Positions 12,785 to 23,600 of a stretch of 35,852 bases of DNA are shown piece by piece. The notes under the pieces are model-generated. The model ran no database searches and was not told where the DNA came from. It was given only the letters and a program-made list of their open reading frames with translations. The stretch's first letter is position 1, and each line of letters opens with the position of its first letter. A program made the translations under genes and the position numbers. Source of the stretch: Streptomyces sp. OfavH-34-F (lineage in GTDB: Bacteria > Actinomycetota > Actinomycetes > Streptomycetales > Streptomycetaceae); contig NZ_JAKRGC010000028.1 in assembly GCF_022347745.1 (NCBI RefSeq), forward strand, positions 1 to 35,852, given 5' to 3'.

Positions 12785-14344
12785 TCAGAACGGAGGGTTG
12801 CCGTGCTTGCGTTCGGGTAGCGGCACGTGTTTGGCGCGCAGGACGTCCAGGGCGTCGGCGAGGACCTGCCGGGTGGTGGCGGGGTCGATGACGTCGTCCA
12901 CCAGGCCGCGTTCGGCCGCGTAGTACGGGTGCATCAGCTCCTGGCGGTACTGCTTGACGCGCTGGGCGCGGGCCGCTTCCGGGTCGTCGGCGGCGGCGAT
13001 CTCGCGGCGGAAGACGACGTTCGCGGCGCCCTCCGCGCCCATGACCGCGATCTCGTTGGTGGGCCAGGCGAAGGAGAGGTCCGCGCCGATGGAGCGCGAG
13101 TCCATGACGATGTACGCGCCGCCGTACGCCTTGCGCAGGATCACCTGGACGCGGGGCACGGTGGCGTTGCAGTACGCGTACAGGAGCTTCGCGCCGTGCC
13201 GGATGACGCCGTTGTGCTCCTGGTCGCTGCCGGGCAGGAAGCCGGGGACGTCGACCAGCGTGACCAGCGGGATGCTGAACGCGTCGCAGGTCTGTACGAA
13301 GCGCGCGGCCTTCTCGGAGGCGTGGATGTCCAGGACGCCGGCGAGGGAGGCGGGCTGGTTGGCGACGATGCCGACCACGTGTCCGCCGAGCCGGGCCAGT
13401 CCGCAGATGATGTTGGTCGCCCAGTTGGCGTGCACCTCGAAGAGGTCGCCGTCGTCCACGATCTCCTCGATCACCGCCCGCATGTCGTACGACAGGTTCG
13501 GGTCGGCGGGGACCAGCCGGGCCAGGGTGTCGCCGGGGCGGTCGACCGGGTCCTCGCAGGGGACCGAGGGCGGCAGCTCGCGGTTGTTGGACGGGAGGAG
13601 GGTGAGCAGATGGCGCACTTCCTCCAGGCACTCCTCCTCGGAGTCGTACAGGAACGCGCTGGCGCCCGACACCGTGGAGTGCACCTGGGCGCCGCCGAGG
13701 TCGTTGTGCGTGATCTTCTCGCCGGTGACGGCCTGCACGACGTCGGGGCCCGTGATGTACATCTGGGAGATGTCGCGGACCATGAACACGTAGTCCGTGA
13801 GCGCGGGGGAGTACGTCGCCCCGCCGGCGCACGGGCCGAGCATCACGCTGATCTGCGGGATCACTCCGGACGCGGCCACGTTGCGGCGGAAGATGCCGCC
13901 GTAACCGGCAAGAGCGGTTACGCCTTCCTGGATGCGGGCGCCCGCGCCGTCGCTGAGCGACACCAGAGGGGCGCCGGCCGCCAGGGCGAGGTCCATCACC
14001 TTGTGGATCTTCTGGGCGTGCGCCTCACCGAGGGAGCCGCCGAAGATCCGGAAGTCGTGCGCGTAGACGAACACCCTGCGGCCCTCGACCTGGCCCCAGC
14101 CGGTCACCACGCCGTCGGTGTGGGGCCTGCGGTCCTCCAGGCCGAATCCGGCCGCGCGGTGGCGGCGCAGCTGCTCGATCTCGCGGAAGGTCCCCGGATC
14201 GAACAGCAGGTCCAGCCGCTCGCGCACGGTCAGCTTGCCCCGCGCGCGCTGCGCCTCGGTGGCGCTCGGCGAAGGGCCCAGCTCCACGGCCTCCTTGATG
14301 GCTCCTCGTTCGGCCACTCGGACACTGACATCGGCAACGGTCAT
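12785..14344 (-). CDS. acyl-CoA carboxylase beta (carboxyltransferase) subunit
   Basis: 519 aa from ATG 14344 (GGTGG just upstream), preferred over the in-frame ATG at 14407, which adds 21 atypical residues and lacks a ribosome site. Both crotonase-fold carboxyltransferase domains are present, with GGSLGEAHAQKI, SDGAGARIQEGV, GPCAGGATYSPALTD, FLPGSDQEHNGVIRHGAKLL and AWPTNEIAVMGAEGA. It transfers CO2 from carboxybiotin to an acyl-CoA. At the known specificity position (Asp in propionyl-type PccB, Ile in acetyl/propionyl/butyryl-type AccB of S. coelicolor), this protein has Ile in GGAYIVMDS (about residue 411), which suggests broad or acetyl-CoA-tolerant activity. It would supply malonyl-CoA, which fits the all-malonyl AT domains next door. 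Confidence 0.95.
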   Translation of the reverse strand: MTVADVSVRVAERGAIKEAVELGPSPSATEAQRARGKLTVRERLDLLFDPGTFREIEQLRRHRAAGFGLEDRRPHTDGVVTGWGQVEGRRVFVYAHDFRIFGGSLGEAHAQKIHKVMDLALAAGAPLVSLSDGAGARIQEGVTALAGYGGIFRRNVAASGVIPQISVMLGPCAGGATYSPALTDYVFMVRDISQMYITGPDVVQAVTGEKITHNDLGGAQVHSTVSGASAFLYDSEEECLEEVRHLLTLLPSNNRELPPSVPCEDPVDRPGDTLARLVPADPNLSYDMRAVIEEIVDDGDLFEVHANWATNIICGLARLGGHVVGIVANQPASLAGVLDIHASEKAARFVQTCDAFSIPLVTLVDVPGFLPGSDQEHNGVIRHGAKLLYAYCNATVPRVQVILRKAYGGAYIVMDSRSIGADLSFAWPTNEIAVMGAEGAANVVFRREIAAADDPEAARAQRVKQYRQELMHPYYAAERGLVDDVIDPATTRQVLADALDVLRAKHVPLPERKHGNPPF

Positions 14345-14666
14345 GATCCACCCGTCTCTTCGGCCATCGGGCCCGCCGTTGGCGGCGCCCTGGGCAGTGC
14401 GTGTCATTGAAGGGGCCGGGGGCGCGCGCGGAGAACACCGACCACCCCCCTGACCGCTCCCCGACCCGCCGGAACCCGGGCCCAGCAGGCATCTCGTCCG
14501 CCATCACCCCTGCCACCGGCGGTTTCACCAGGGCGCGAGGGGCTCGCGGGCAGGGTCAACACCTGGGGGGATAGGGGTGTCGCCGCCCTTCGCGGGCGAC
14601 CTAGCGTGCGGACACCCCGTGGCTGGAATGACTCGGGGCATTCGTTACGAGCTTGGGAGCGTGCAG
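14345..14666. promoter_or_regulatory. divergent intergenic region, carboxylase operon / PKS
   Basis: 322 bp between the carboxylase start and the PKS ATG, so promoters for both directions should lie here. I see no clear -10/-35 pair. A weak inverted repeat, ACACC (14559-14563) and GGTGT (14576-14580), flanks a G-rich spacer and could be an operator. The PKS frame is open from GTG 14577, but the better start is ATG 14667 with GGGAG at 14655-14659. Confidence 0.4.
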
Positions 14667-17600
14667 ATGTCCGCGGGCTTCGATCCTGTCGCTGATGACA
14701 TGTCCGGCGCGGAGGTCCGCCCGGAGGGACACTCGGAGGGCCGTCCGGGCGAGGCCCCCGGCGCCGCCCTGGCCGACCGGCTCCCGGGGCTTCCGCCGAG
14801 CGAGCAGTCCCGGCTCCTGACCGACCTCGTCTGCCGGCACACCGCCGAGTGCCTGCGCAAGGTGCGGCCCGACAGTGAGCCGGTGGTCGTCGCCCAAACC
14901 CCGTTCCGGGAACTCGGGCTGGATTCCATCGCCTTGGTGGACCTGCACGCGCGGGTCAACGCGGCGACCGGGCTCGCCCTTCCCGTGACGGCGGCCTTCG
15001 ACCACCCGAGCCCCGAACTGCTCGCGGACCACGTCCGTACGGTGCTGCTGGGCGCCCCTGCCGGGCGCGCCGCCGCCGAGCCCGTGGCGGAGCCGGTGGC
15101 GGCCTTCGACGGCGAGCCCGTCGCGGTCGTCGGCATCGGGGGGCGGTTCCCCGGCGGCATCCGTTCCGCCGAGGACCTGTGGAACCTGGTCGAGGCGGGC
15201 GGCAGCGCCGTCGGGCCGTTCCCCGACAACCGGGGCTGGGACCTGGACGCCCTGTTCGCGGACGACCCCACCGTTCCCGGCACCTGCTACACGCGAACGG
15301 GCGGTTTCCTGCACGACGCCGCCGAGTTCGACGCCGAGTTCTTCGGGATCGGCCCCCGTGAGGCCCTGGCCATGGACCCGCAGCAGCGGCTCCTCCTGGA
15401 GACGGCCTGGGAGGCGCTGGAGCGTACGGGGATCGACCCGACGTCGCTGCGCGGCAGCCGTACGGGCGTGTTCATCGGAGCCGGTCCTTCCGAGTACGGG
15501 CCCCGGGTGCAGGACGCCCCCGAGAACCTGACCGGTTACCTGGTGACCGGCGGCGCGCTCAGTGTGATGTCGGGGCGGGTGGCGTACGCGCTCGGCCTGG
15601 AGGGGCCGGCGCTCACCGTGGACACCGCCTGCTCCGGTTCCCTCGTCTCGCTGCACCTCGCCGTGCAGTCGCTGCGCAGGGGCGAGTGCTCGATGGCGCT
15701 GGCGGGCGGGGTCACCGTGCTCAGCACCCCCGGCCTGTTCACCGAGTTCAGCAGGCAGCGCGGGCTCGCCCCGGACGGCTTGATCAAGGCGTTCGCGGAC
15801 GGCGCGGACGGCACCTCCTTCGCGGAGGGTGTCGGCCTGCTCGTCGTGGAACGGCTCTCCGACGCGCGCCGCAACGGGCACACGGTCCTCGCCGTCGTAC
15901 GGGGCTCCGCCATCAACCAGGACGGGGCGAGCAACGGGCTCACCGCGCCCAGCGGCACCGCCCAGCAGCGCGTCATCGCCCAGGCCCTCGCCGACGCCGG
16001 GCTGACCGCCGACGAGGTGGACGCGGTCGAGGCGCACGGCACCGGCACCACCCTCGGTGACCCGATCGAGGCGAGCGCGCTCATCGCCACCTACGGCAAG
16101 GAGCGGCCCGCCGGCCGGCCGCTGTGGCTCGGGTCGGTGAAGTCGAACCTCGGCCACACCCAGGCCGCCGCCGGGGTCGCCGGGCTGATGAAGATGATCA
16201 TGGCGATGCGGAACGGGGTTCTTCCCCGCACGCTGCACGTCGACACCCCCAGCGGCAACGTAAACTGGTCCGCCGGGACCGTTCAGCTGCTCACCGAGCC
16301 CGTGCCGTGGCCGCGCGAGGAGGACCGGCCGCGCCGGGCCGGCGTCTCGGGCTTCGGGATCAGCGGCACCAACGCCCATGTGATCGTCGAGGAACCGCCG
16401 GCCGAGGACGAAGCCCCGCTCACGAAGGCGCCCGCCGCAGGACCGGTGCTCGTGCCGGTCGGAGCGCGCTCCGAGGACGGGCTGCGCGCGCAGGCCGCCC
16501 GGCTGGCCGACTTCCTGGAGGAGCGGGGCGACGTCACGGCCGCCGACCTCGGGCACGCGCTCGGCACGAGACGCGCCGCGCTCGAACACCGCGCCACCGT
16601 GGTGGCGGACGGCCGGGACGAACTGCTGGCGGGGCTGCGGGCGATCGCGGCCGGGGGCGCCGAGGTTTTCCCGGCCGGGGCCAGGGGCACCGGAGCCGCC
16701 GCCGTCCGCACCGGCACGCTGCCCGCCGGGCGGCTCGCCTTCCTCTTCACCGGGCAGGGCAGCCAGCGGCTCGCCATGGGGCGGCGCCTGTACGACGCCT
16801 TCCCGGTCTTCGCGGACGCCCTCGCCGACGCCATCGGCTGGCTCGACCTCCAGCTCGACCTCTCGCTGTGGGACGTCCTGTTCGCACCGGAGGGCTCGCG
16901 GGAAGCGGCGCTGCTCGATCAGACGCGGTACGCGCAGAGCGCACTGTTCGCCGTCGAGGTGGCGCTGTTCCGGCTCCTCGAATCCTGGGGCATCCGGCCC
17001 GACTTCCTGGCCGGCCACTCCATCGGGGAGATCGCGGCCGCCCATGTCGCCGGGGTGCTCAACCTGGAGGACGCGGCGATCCTCGTCGGCGCACGCGGCC
17101 GGCTGATGCAGGAACTCCCGGCCGGCGGGGCGATGATCGCCGTCCAGGCCACCGAGGAGGAGGTGACGCCGTTCCTCGGCGAGCGGGTCGCCGTGGCCGC
17201 GCTCAACGGCCCCGGCTCGCTCGTGCTCTCCGGCGAGGAGGAAGCCACCGTCGCGCTGGCCGAACGGTTCGCCGCACAGGGCCGCAAGACGAAGCGGCTC
17301 CAGGTCCGCCACGCCTTCCACTCGCCGCTCATGACGCCCATGCTGGAGGAGTTCCGCCGGATCGCCGGCGTCCTCACCTACTCCGCGCCCACCATCCCCG
17401 TCGTCTCCACCGTCACCGGACGTCTCGCCACCTCCGGTGAGCTGTGCTCCCCGGACTACTGGACCGGGCACGTCAGCAGCACCGTACGGTTCGCGGACGC
17501 CATGGACTGGCTCGTCGGACAGGGCGGCGCCCGCACCTTCCTGGAACTGGGACCGGACGGTGTCCTGAGCGCGCTCGGACAGGGCTGCCTTCCCGAGGAA

Positions 17601-20600
17601 CGCGAGTCCGACACCTTCTTCGCCCCGCTGATCCGCGCCGGGAAGGACGAGGTCCGCGAGGCGCTGGGCGCCGCCGGCCTCGCCCACGCGCGGGGCGCGC
17701 GCATCGACTGGGAGTCGCTGTACGCGGGTCGTGCCGCGCGCCGCGTCGAGCTGCCCACGTACGCCTTCCGCACCCGCCGCTACTGGCTGACCCCCGAGCC
17801 GTCCGCCGCCACCGGACTCGGCCGGCTCGCCTCGCAGCACCCCGTGCTCACCTCGGCCGGTGACCTCGCCGGGACCGGCACCACCGTCCTCACGGGACGC
17901 GTCTCGCCGCGCACCCACCCGTGGACCGCCGATCACACGATCGCCGGAGTCACCCTGCTGCCGGGCACGGCCCTGGTCGAACTCGCCCTGCGCGCCGCGA
18001 CGGAGACCGGCTGCGGGCTCGTCGAGGAACTGACCCTCCAGGCCCCGCTGGTGCTGCCCGCGACCGGTGGCGTCGACCTCCAGGTCGTGGTGGCCCCCGC
18101 CGACGAGTCGGGCCGCCGAAGCGTGGAGTGCTTCTCCCGCCCGGACGGTGCCGAAACCTCCCAGGACCCCTGGACCCGCCACGCCACCGGCACCCTCGCC
18201 CCGGCCGCCCCCGCCCCGGACGCCGGCACGCTGTCCGGGGCCTGGCCGCCCGCCGGTGCCGTACCGCTCGACGTCAGCACCCTGTACGCCGACATGGCCG
18301 ACGAGGGATACGGCTACGGGCCCGCCTTCCACGGCGTACGCGCGGCCTGGACGCTCGACGGCGAGGTGTACGCCGACGTCGAACTCCCCGAGCACGTACG
18401 CGCCGATGCACCGGGCTACGGACTGCACCCGGCGCTCCTCGACGCCGCCCTGCACCCCGCCGACCACGCCCTCGCCACGGCCGGCAACCGGCCCGAGGGC
18501 ACCTGGATTCCGTTCTCCTGGAACCGGGCCGCCCTGTACGCGGCCGGGGCGTCCGCCGTGCGCGTACGCATCGCCGCGCGCGGCCCCGAGGAGCTGGACG
18601 TCACGGTCGCCGACGCGACCGGGGCCCCCGTCGCACGGATCGAATCGCTGCTGCTGCGCGCGGTCACCGCCGGACAGCTCACCGCGGACCGCCCGGACCC
18701 GCTGCTCGCTGTGCGCTGGGACGCGGCCGAACTCCCGGCGGAGCAAGCCGCCTTCGCAAGGTTTGGCGAAACCGCGAACGAGGAAGCCCCGCCCCTCGTC
18801 GTCTACCGCACCCCGCCCACCCCGGGCGGCGATGTGCCGGCCGCCGTGCGCGCCGTCACCGCCGAGGTGCTCGCCGCCGTACAGGAATGGCTCGCCGACG
18901 ACCGCTACGCCGGGTCGAAGCTCGCCGTCGTCACAGCGGGCGGGGCCGCCGTGCCCGGCACCGATGTGGACCTCGGCCAGGCGCCCGTCTGGGGCCTGGT
19001 GCGGTCGGCGGAGGCGGAGAACCCCGGACGGTTCGTGCTCGTCGACACCGACGACGACGCAGCCGCCCACCTCGGCCGCGCCCTGGCCGCCGCCGCGTCC
19101 GAGCCGGAGATGGCGCTGCGCGGCGACCGCCTGTACGTTCCCCGGCTGGCCGCCGTGCCCGTCCTGGACGAGAAGCGGCCCGCGCCCTGGGACGGCGACG
19201 GCACCGTGCTGCTGACCGGCGGCACGGGCGGCGTGGGCGCCGAACTCGCCCGCCATCTGGTCCGCGAGCACGGCGTACGCCACCTGATCCTCACCAGCCG
19301 GCGCGGCGCGGACGCCCCCGGCGCGCGGGAACTCGCCGCCGACCTGGCCGCGGCGGGCGCCGAGGCCACGATCAGCGCCGTCGACGTTGCGGACCGGGAC
19401 GCCCTGGCCGCGCTGCTCGCCGCCGTCCCGTCCGCGCATCCGCTGCGTGCCGTGGTGCACGCGGCGGGAGTCATCGACGACGGACTGGTGGGCCACCTCA
19501 CCGCCGACCGGCTGGACACCGTTCTGCGGCCCAAGGTGGACGCCGCCTGGCATCTGCACGAGCTGACGGCGGACCTCGATCTCGCCGCCTTCGTCCTCTT
19601 CTCCTCCGCGTCCACCGTTCTGGACGGCGCCGGGCAGGGAAACTACGCCGCCGCCAACCTCTTCCTGGACGCGCTCGCCGCCCGCCGCTCCGCGGCCGGG
19701 CAGGTCGTGACCTCGCTCGCCTGGGGCCTGTGGGCCGGCGGCGGCGGGATGGGCGCCGCGCTCGACGCCGCCGCGCTGACCCGCATCGAACGCCTCGGTC
19801 TGGACTCGCTGTCCTTCCCGGAGAACCTCGCCCAGCTCGACAAGGCCCTCACCACCACGAACGAACCGGCCGTCGTCCCCGTACGCGTCAACCAGCGCGC
19901 CGTCCGCGACCGCACGGACGGCACCCCCACCCTGCTGCGCGGCCTGGTTCGCCCCCGTACGGTCCCCGCCGCGCGGGCTGCCGGGGCACCCGCCGCCACC
20001 GGGGCCGGGCCGCTCGCGGCACGCCTCACGGAACTGAGCGCCGCCGACCGGCTGGCGCACGTCCTGCGCATGGTGCGCACCGAGACGGCCGCCGTCCTCG
20101 GCTACCGGAGCGCCGACGAGGTCAGTGCCACCCGTGCCTTCATGGAGACGGGTTTCGACTCGCTGGCCGCCGTGGAACTGCGCAACCGGCTCGCCGCCGC
20201 GACCGGGCTGCGGCTGAGCGCGACCCTGACCTTCGACTACCCGACGGCCACGGACCTCGCCGAGCACCTGGTGACCAAGCTCCTGGGCGAGGCCGCGGTG
20301 ACGGGCCCGGCGGCCCCGGCGGCCGGCGGCGGCGCCACGGACGACGACCCGATCGTCATCGTCTCCATGGCCTGCCGCTACCCGGGCGGCGTGTCGTCTC
20401 CCGAGGAGCTGTGGCAACTCGTCGCCGAGGGCTCGGACGCCATCGGCCCCTTTCCCACCGACCGGGGCTGGGACACCGACCTGTACGACCCGGAAATCGG
20501 AAAGCCGGGGCGCACGTATTCGACGGAGGGCGCGTTCCTCTACGAGGCCGCCCAGTTCGACCCCGCGTTCTTCGGGATCAGCCCGCGTGAGGCCCAGGCC

Positions 20601-23600
20601 ATGGACCCCCAGCAGCGGCTCCTCCTCGAGGTCGCCTGGGAGACGTTCGAGCGGGCGGGGATCGACCCGCGCTCGGTGAAGGGCAGCTCCACCGGAGTGT
20701 TCGCCGGCGTGATGTACCACGACTGGGGGCTGCGGCTCGGCCCGCTCCCCGACGACGTGGCCGGCTACCACGGCAACGGCAGCCTCGCCAGCGTGGTGTC
20801 GGGCCGGGTGGCGTACACGCTGGGGCTCGAAGGACCGGCGGTCAGTGTGGACACGGCGTGCTCGTCGTCGCTGGTCGCCCTGCACATGGCGGCCCGTGCG
20901 CTGCGGGCGGGTGAGTGTTCGCTCGCGCTCGCCGGCGGCGTCACCATCATGTCCACGCCGGACACCTTCCTGGACATGGCCCGTCAGCGCGGCCTCTCCT
21001 CGGACGGCCGCTGCAAGTCCTTCGGGCAGGGCGCGGACGGTACGGGCTGGGGCGAGGGCGCCGGTGTGCTGCTCCTGGAACGCCTGTCCGACGCGCGGCG
21101 CAACGGCCACCGGGTACTGGCCGTGGTCCGTGGCTCCGCGCTCAACCAGGACGGCGCCAGCAACGGCCTCACCGCGCCGAACGGACCGGCCCAGCAGCGC
21201 GTCATCCGTGGCGCGCTCGCCAACGCCGGCCTGTCGGCCGCCGAGGTCGACGTCGTGGAGGCGCACGGTACGGGAACCCGGCTCGGTGACCCCATCGAGG
21301 CGCAGGCGCTCCTGGAGACCTACGGCCAGGAACGGCCGGAGGGCCGGCCGTTGTGGCTGGGGTCGATCAAGTCGAACATGGGCCACACGCAGGCGGCTGC
21401 GGGTGTCGCGGGCATCATCAAGATGGTCATGGCGATGCGCCACGGCGTGCTTCCCAAGTCCCTGTACGCGGAAACCCCTTCGGACCAGGTGGACTGGTCG
21501 GCGGGCGAGGTGCGGCTGTTGACGGAAGCCCGTGAGTGGGCCCCGGCCGGGCACCCGAGGCGCGCAGGCGTCTCGTCGTTCGGGATCAGCGGGACGAACG
21601 CGCACGTGATCATCGAGGAGGCGCAGGAGGAGGCCCAGGAGGAGACGCGGCAGGACGCGCCGGCCGGTCAGGCCGGTGAAGCCCCCGCGCTGCTCGCCTG
21701 GCCCGTCTCGGGTGCCACTCCGGAGGCGCTCCTGGCCCAGGCGGTGCGTCTGCGTGACCGGCTGGCTCAGCTCCCGGATGAGTCCCTGGCTCCGGCCGCC
21801 CGCATCCTGGCCACCGGCCGTGCCGCTCTGGAACACCGTGCGCTCGTGCTGGGCGCCGACCGGGCGGAACTCGCCGATGCGCTGATGTCCCTGTCCGGTT
21901 CGGACAGCGTGCGGGAGGGCAAGACGGCGTTCCTGTTCACGGGTCAGGGTGCGCAGCGGCTCGGTATGGGGCGTGAGTTGTACGACGCGTTCCCGGTGTT
22001 CGCCGGGGCGTTTGATGAGGTGTGCGGGGAGGTAGACGCGCATCTCGCCACGGGGTTGCGGGAGGTGGTGTGGGGGAACGACGCTGACGCCCTCAACTCG
22101 ACCGCGTACACGCAGCCTGCGCTGTTCGCCTTTGAGGTGGCGTTGTTCCGGCTGGTGGAGAGTTGGGGCGTCAAGCCGGATGTCGTGATCGGTCACTCGA
22201 TCGGGGAGTTGGCTGCCGCGCATGTTGCCGGGGTGCTGTCTCTCGCTGATGCGGCGCAGTTGGTTGTTGCTCGGGGTCGGTTGATGCAAGCCCTGCCTAC
22301 GGGTGGGGCGATGGTCGCGGTGCAGGCGTCGGAGGATGAGGTTCGTCCTCTCCTTACGTCCGGTGTGGGGATCGCCGCAGTGAACGGTCCGCGTTCGGTG
22401 GTGGTGTCGGGCGTGGAATCCGAGGCGGTTGCCGTCGGTGAGCACTTCGCGGGCCTGGGTCGTAAGACCAGCCGTCTTTCCGTCTCGCACGCGTTCCATT
22501 CCTCGCTGATGGACCCGATGCTGGACGACTTCCGGGCTGTGGCGTCGCAGTTGACGTTCAACGAGCCGAGTCTTCCTGTCGTGTCGACCGTGTCCGGTGC
22601 GCTGTCGTCGGAGTGGCAGTCGCCGGAGTACTGGGTTGATCAGGTCCGTCGCCCTGTCCGCTTCGCGGACGCCGTAAACGCCGCCGAAGCCTTGGGCGCC
22701 CGTACGTTCGTGGAGATCGGCCCCGATGCCGTCCTCACCGCCCTCGGTGCGGGCTCGGCCGCCGATGACACCTCCGCCTTCATTCCTCTCGTACGCAAGG
22801 ATCGCGACGAACCCCGCGAGGCCCTGGCCGGCCTCGGTGCGGCGTGGGCGCGCGGTGCGGATGTGGACTGGGAGGCGCTGCTGGGGGCCGCCGGGCCTCT
22901 GGTCGACCTGCCCACGTACGCGTTCCAGCGCAAGCGGTACTGGCTCGACGTCACCGCGAAGACCGGTGATGTGGGGTCGGCCGGGCTGGACGCCGTGGAG
23001 CATCCGGTGCTCAGCGCCGCCGTGGTGGCGCCGGAGTCGGGGTCGGTGGTGCTGACCGGACGGCTGTCGGCGGCTGGGCAGCCCTGGGTGGCGGACCATG
23101 AGGTGCACGGGGCGGTGCTGCTGCCGGGGACCGGGTTCGTGGAGCTGGCCGTGCGCCTCGGCGACCAGGTCGGCTGCGACCTCCTGGAAGAGATGACGCT
23201 CGAAGCACCGCTCGTCCTGCCCGAGCACGGTGGCGCCTCCCTGCGCGTCACCGCCGGGGCCCTCGACGCATCGGGGCGCCGCCCGCTGCACATCCACTCC
23301 CGCCTCGACGGCGCTCCCGACGGCGCCTGGACCCGGCACGCCACCGGCTTCCTCGCCACGGGCACCCCGCCCGAGGTTCCCGGCGCGGACCTCACCCAGT
23401 GGCCGCCGCCCCGCGCCACGCGCGTCGAGGTCGAGGGCGCGTACGAGCGGTTGGGCGAGCGCGGTTACGGGTACGGGCCCGCGTTCCAGGGACTGACGGC
23501 GGCCTGGCGGCGCGGTGACGAACTGTTCGCCGAGGTCGCGCTGCCCGAGTCGGTACGGGCCGAAGCCGGTGCATACGGGCTGCACCCGGCACTCCTGGAC

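Noticed and set aside
12827..14410. 527-codon plus-strand frame opposite the carboxylase
   Set aside because: Antisense shadow; the minus strand has complete carboxyltransferase motifs.
14555..14585. Operator for a LAL/PAS-LuxR-type regulator in the G-rich tract before the PKS
   Set aside because: The sequence lacks the palindromic CTxGGGA..TCCC form expected for such sites; only a weak 5-bp inverted repeat remains.
18680..19200. Possible enoylreductase between DH and KR in module 1 (and equivalent regions of modules 2-4)
   Set aside because: The DH-KR interval is only the KR structural subdomain (about 170 residues) and lacks the NADPH-binding motif of ER domains.
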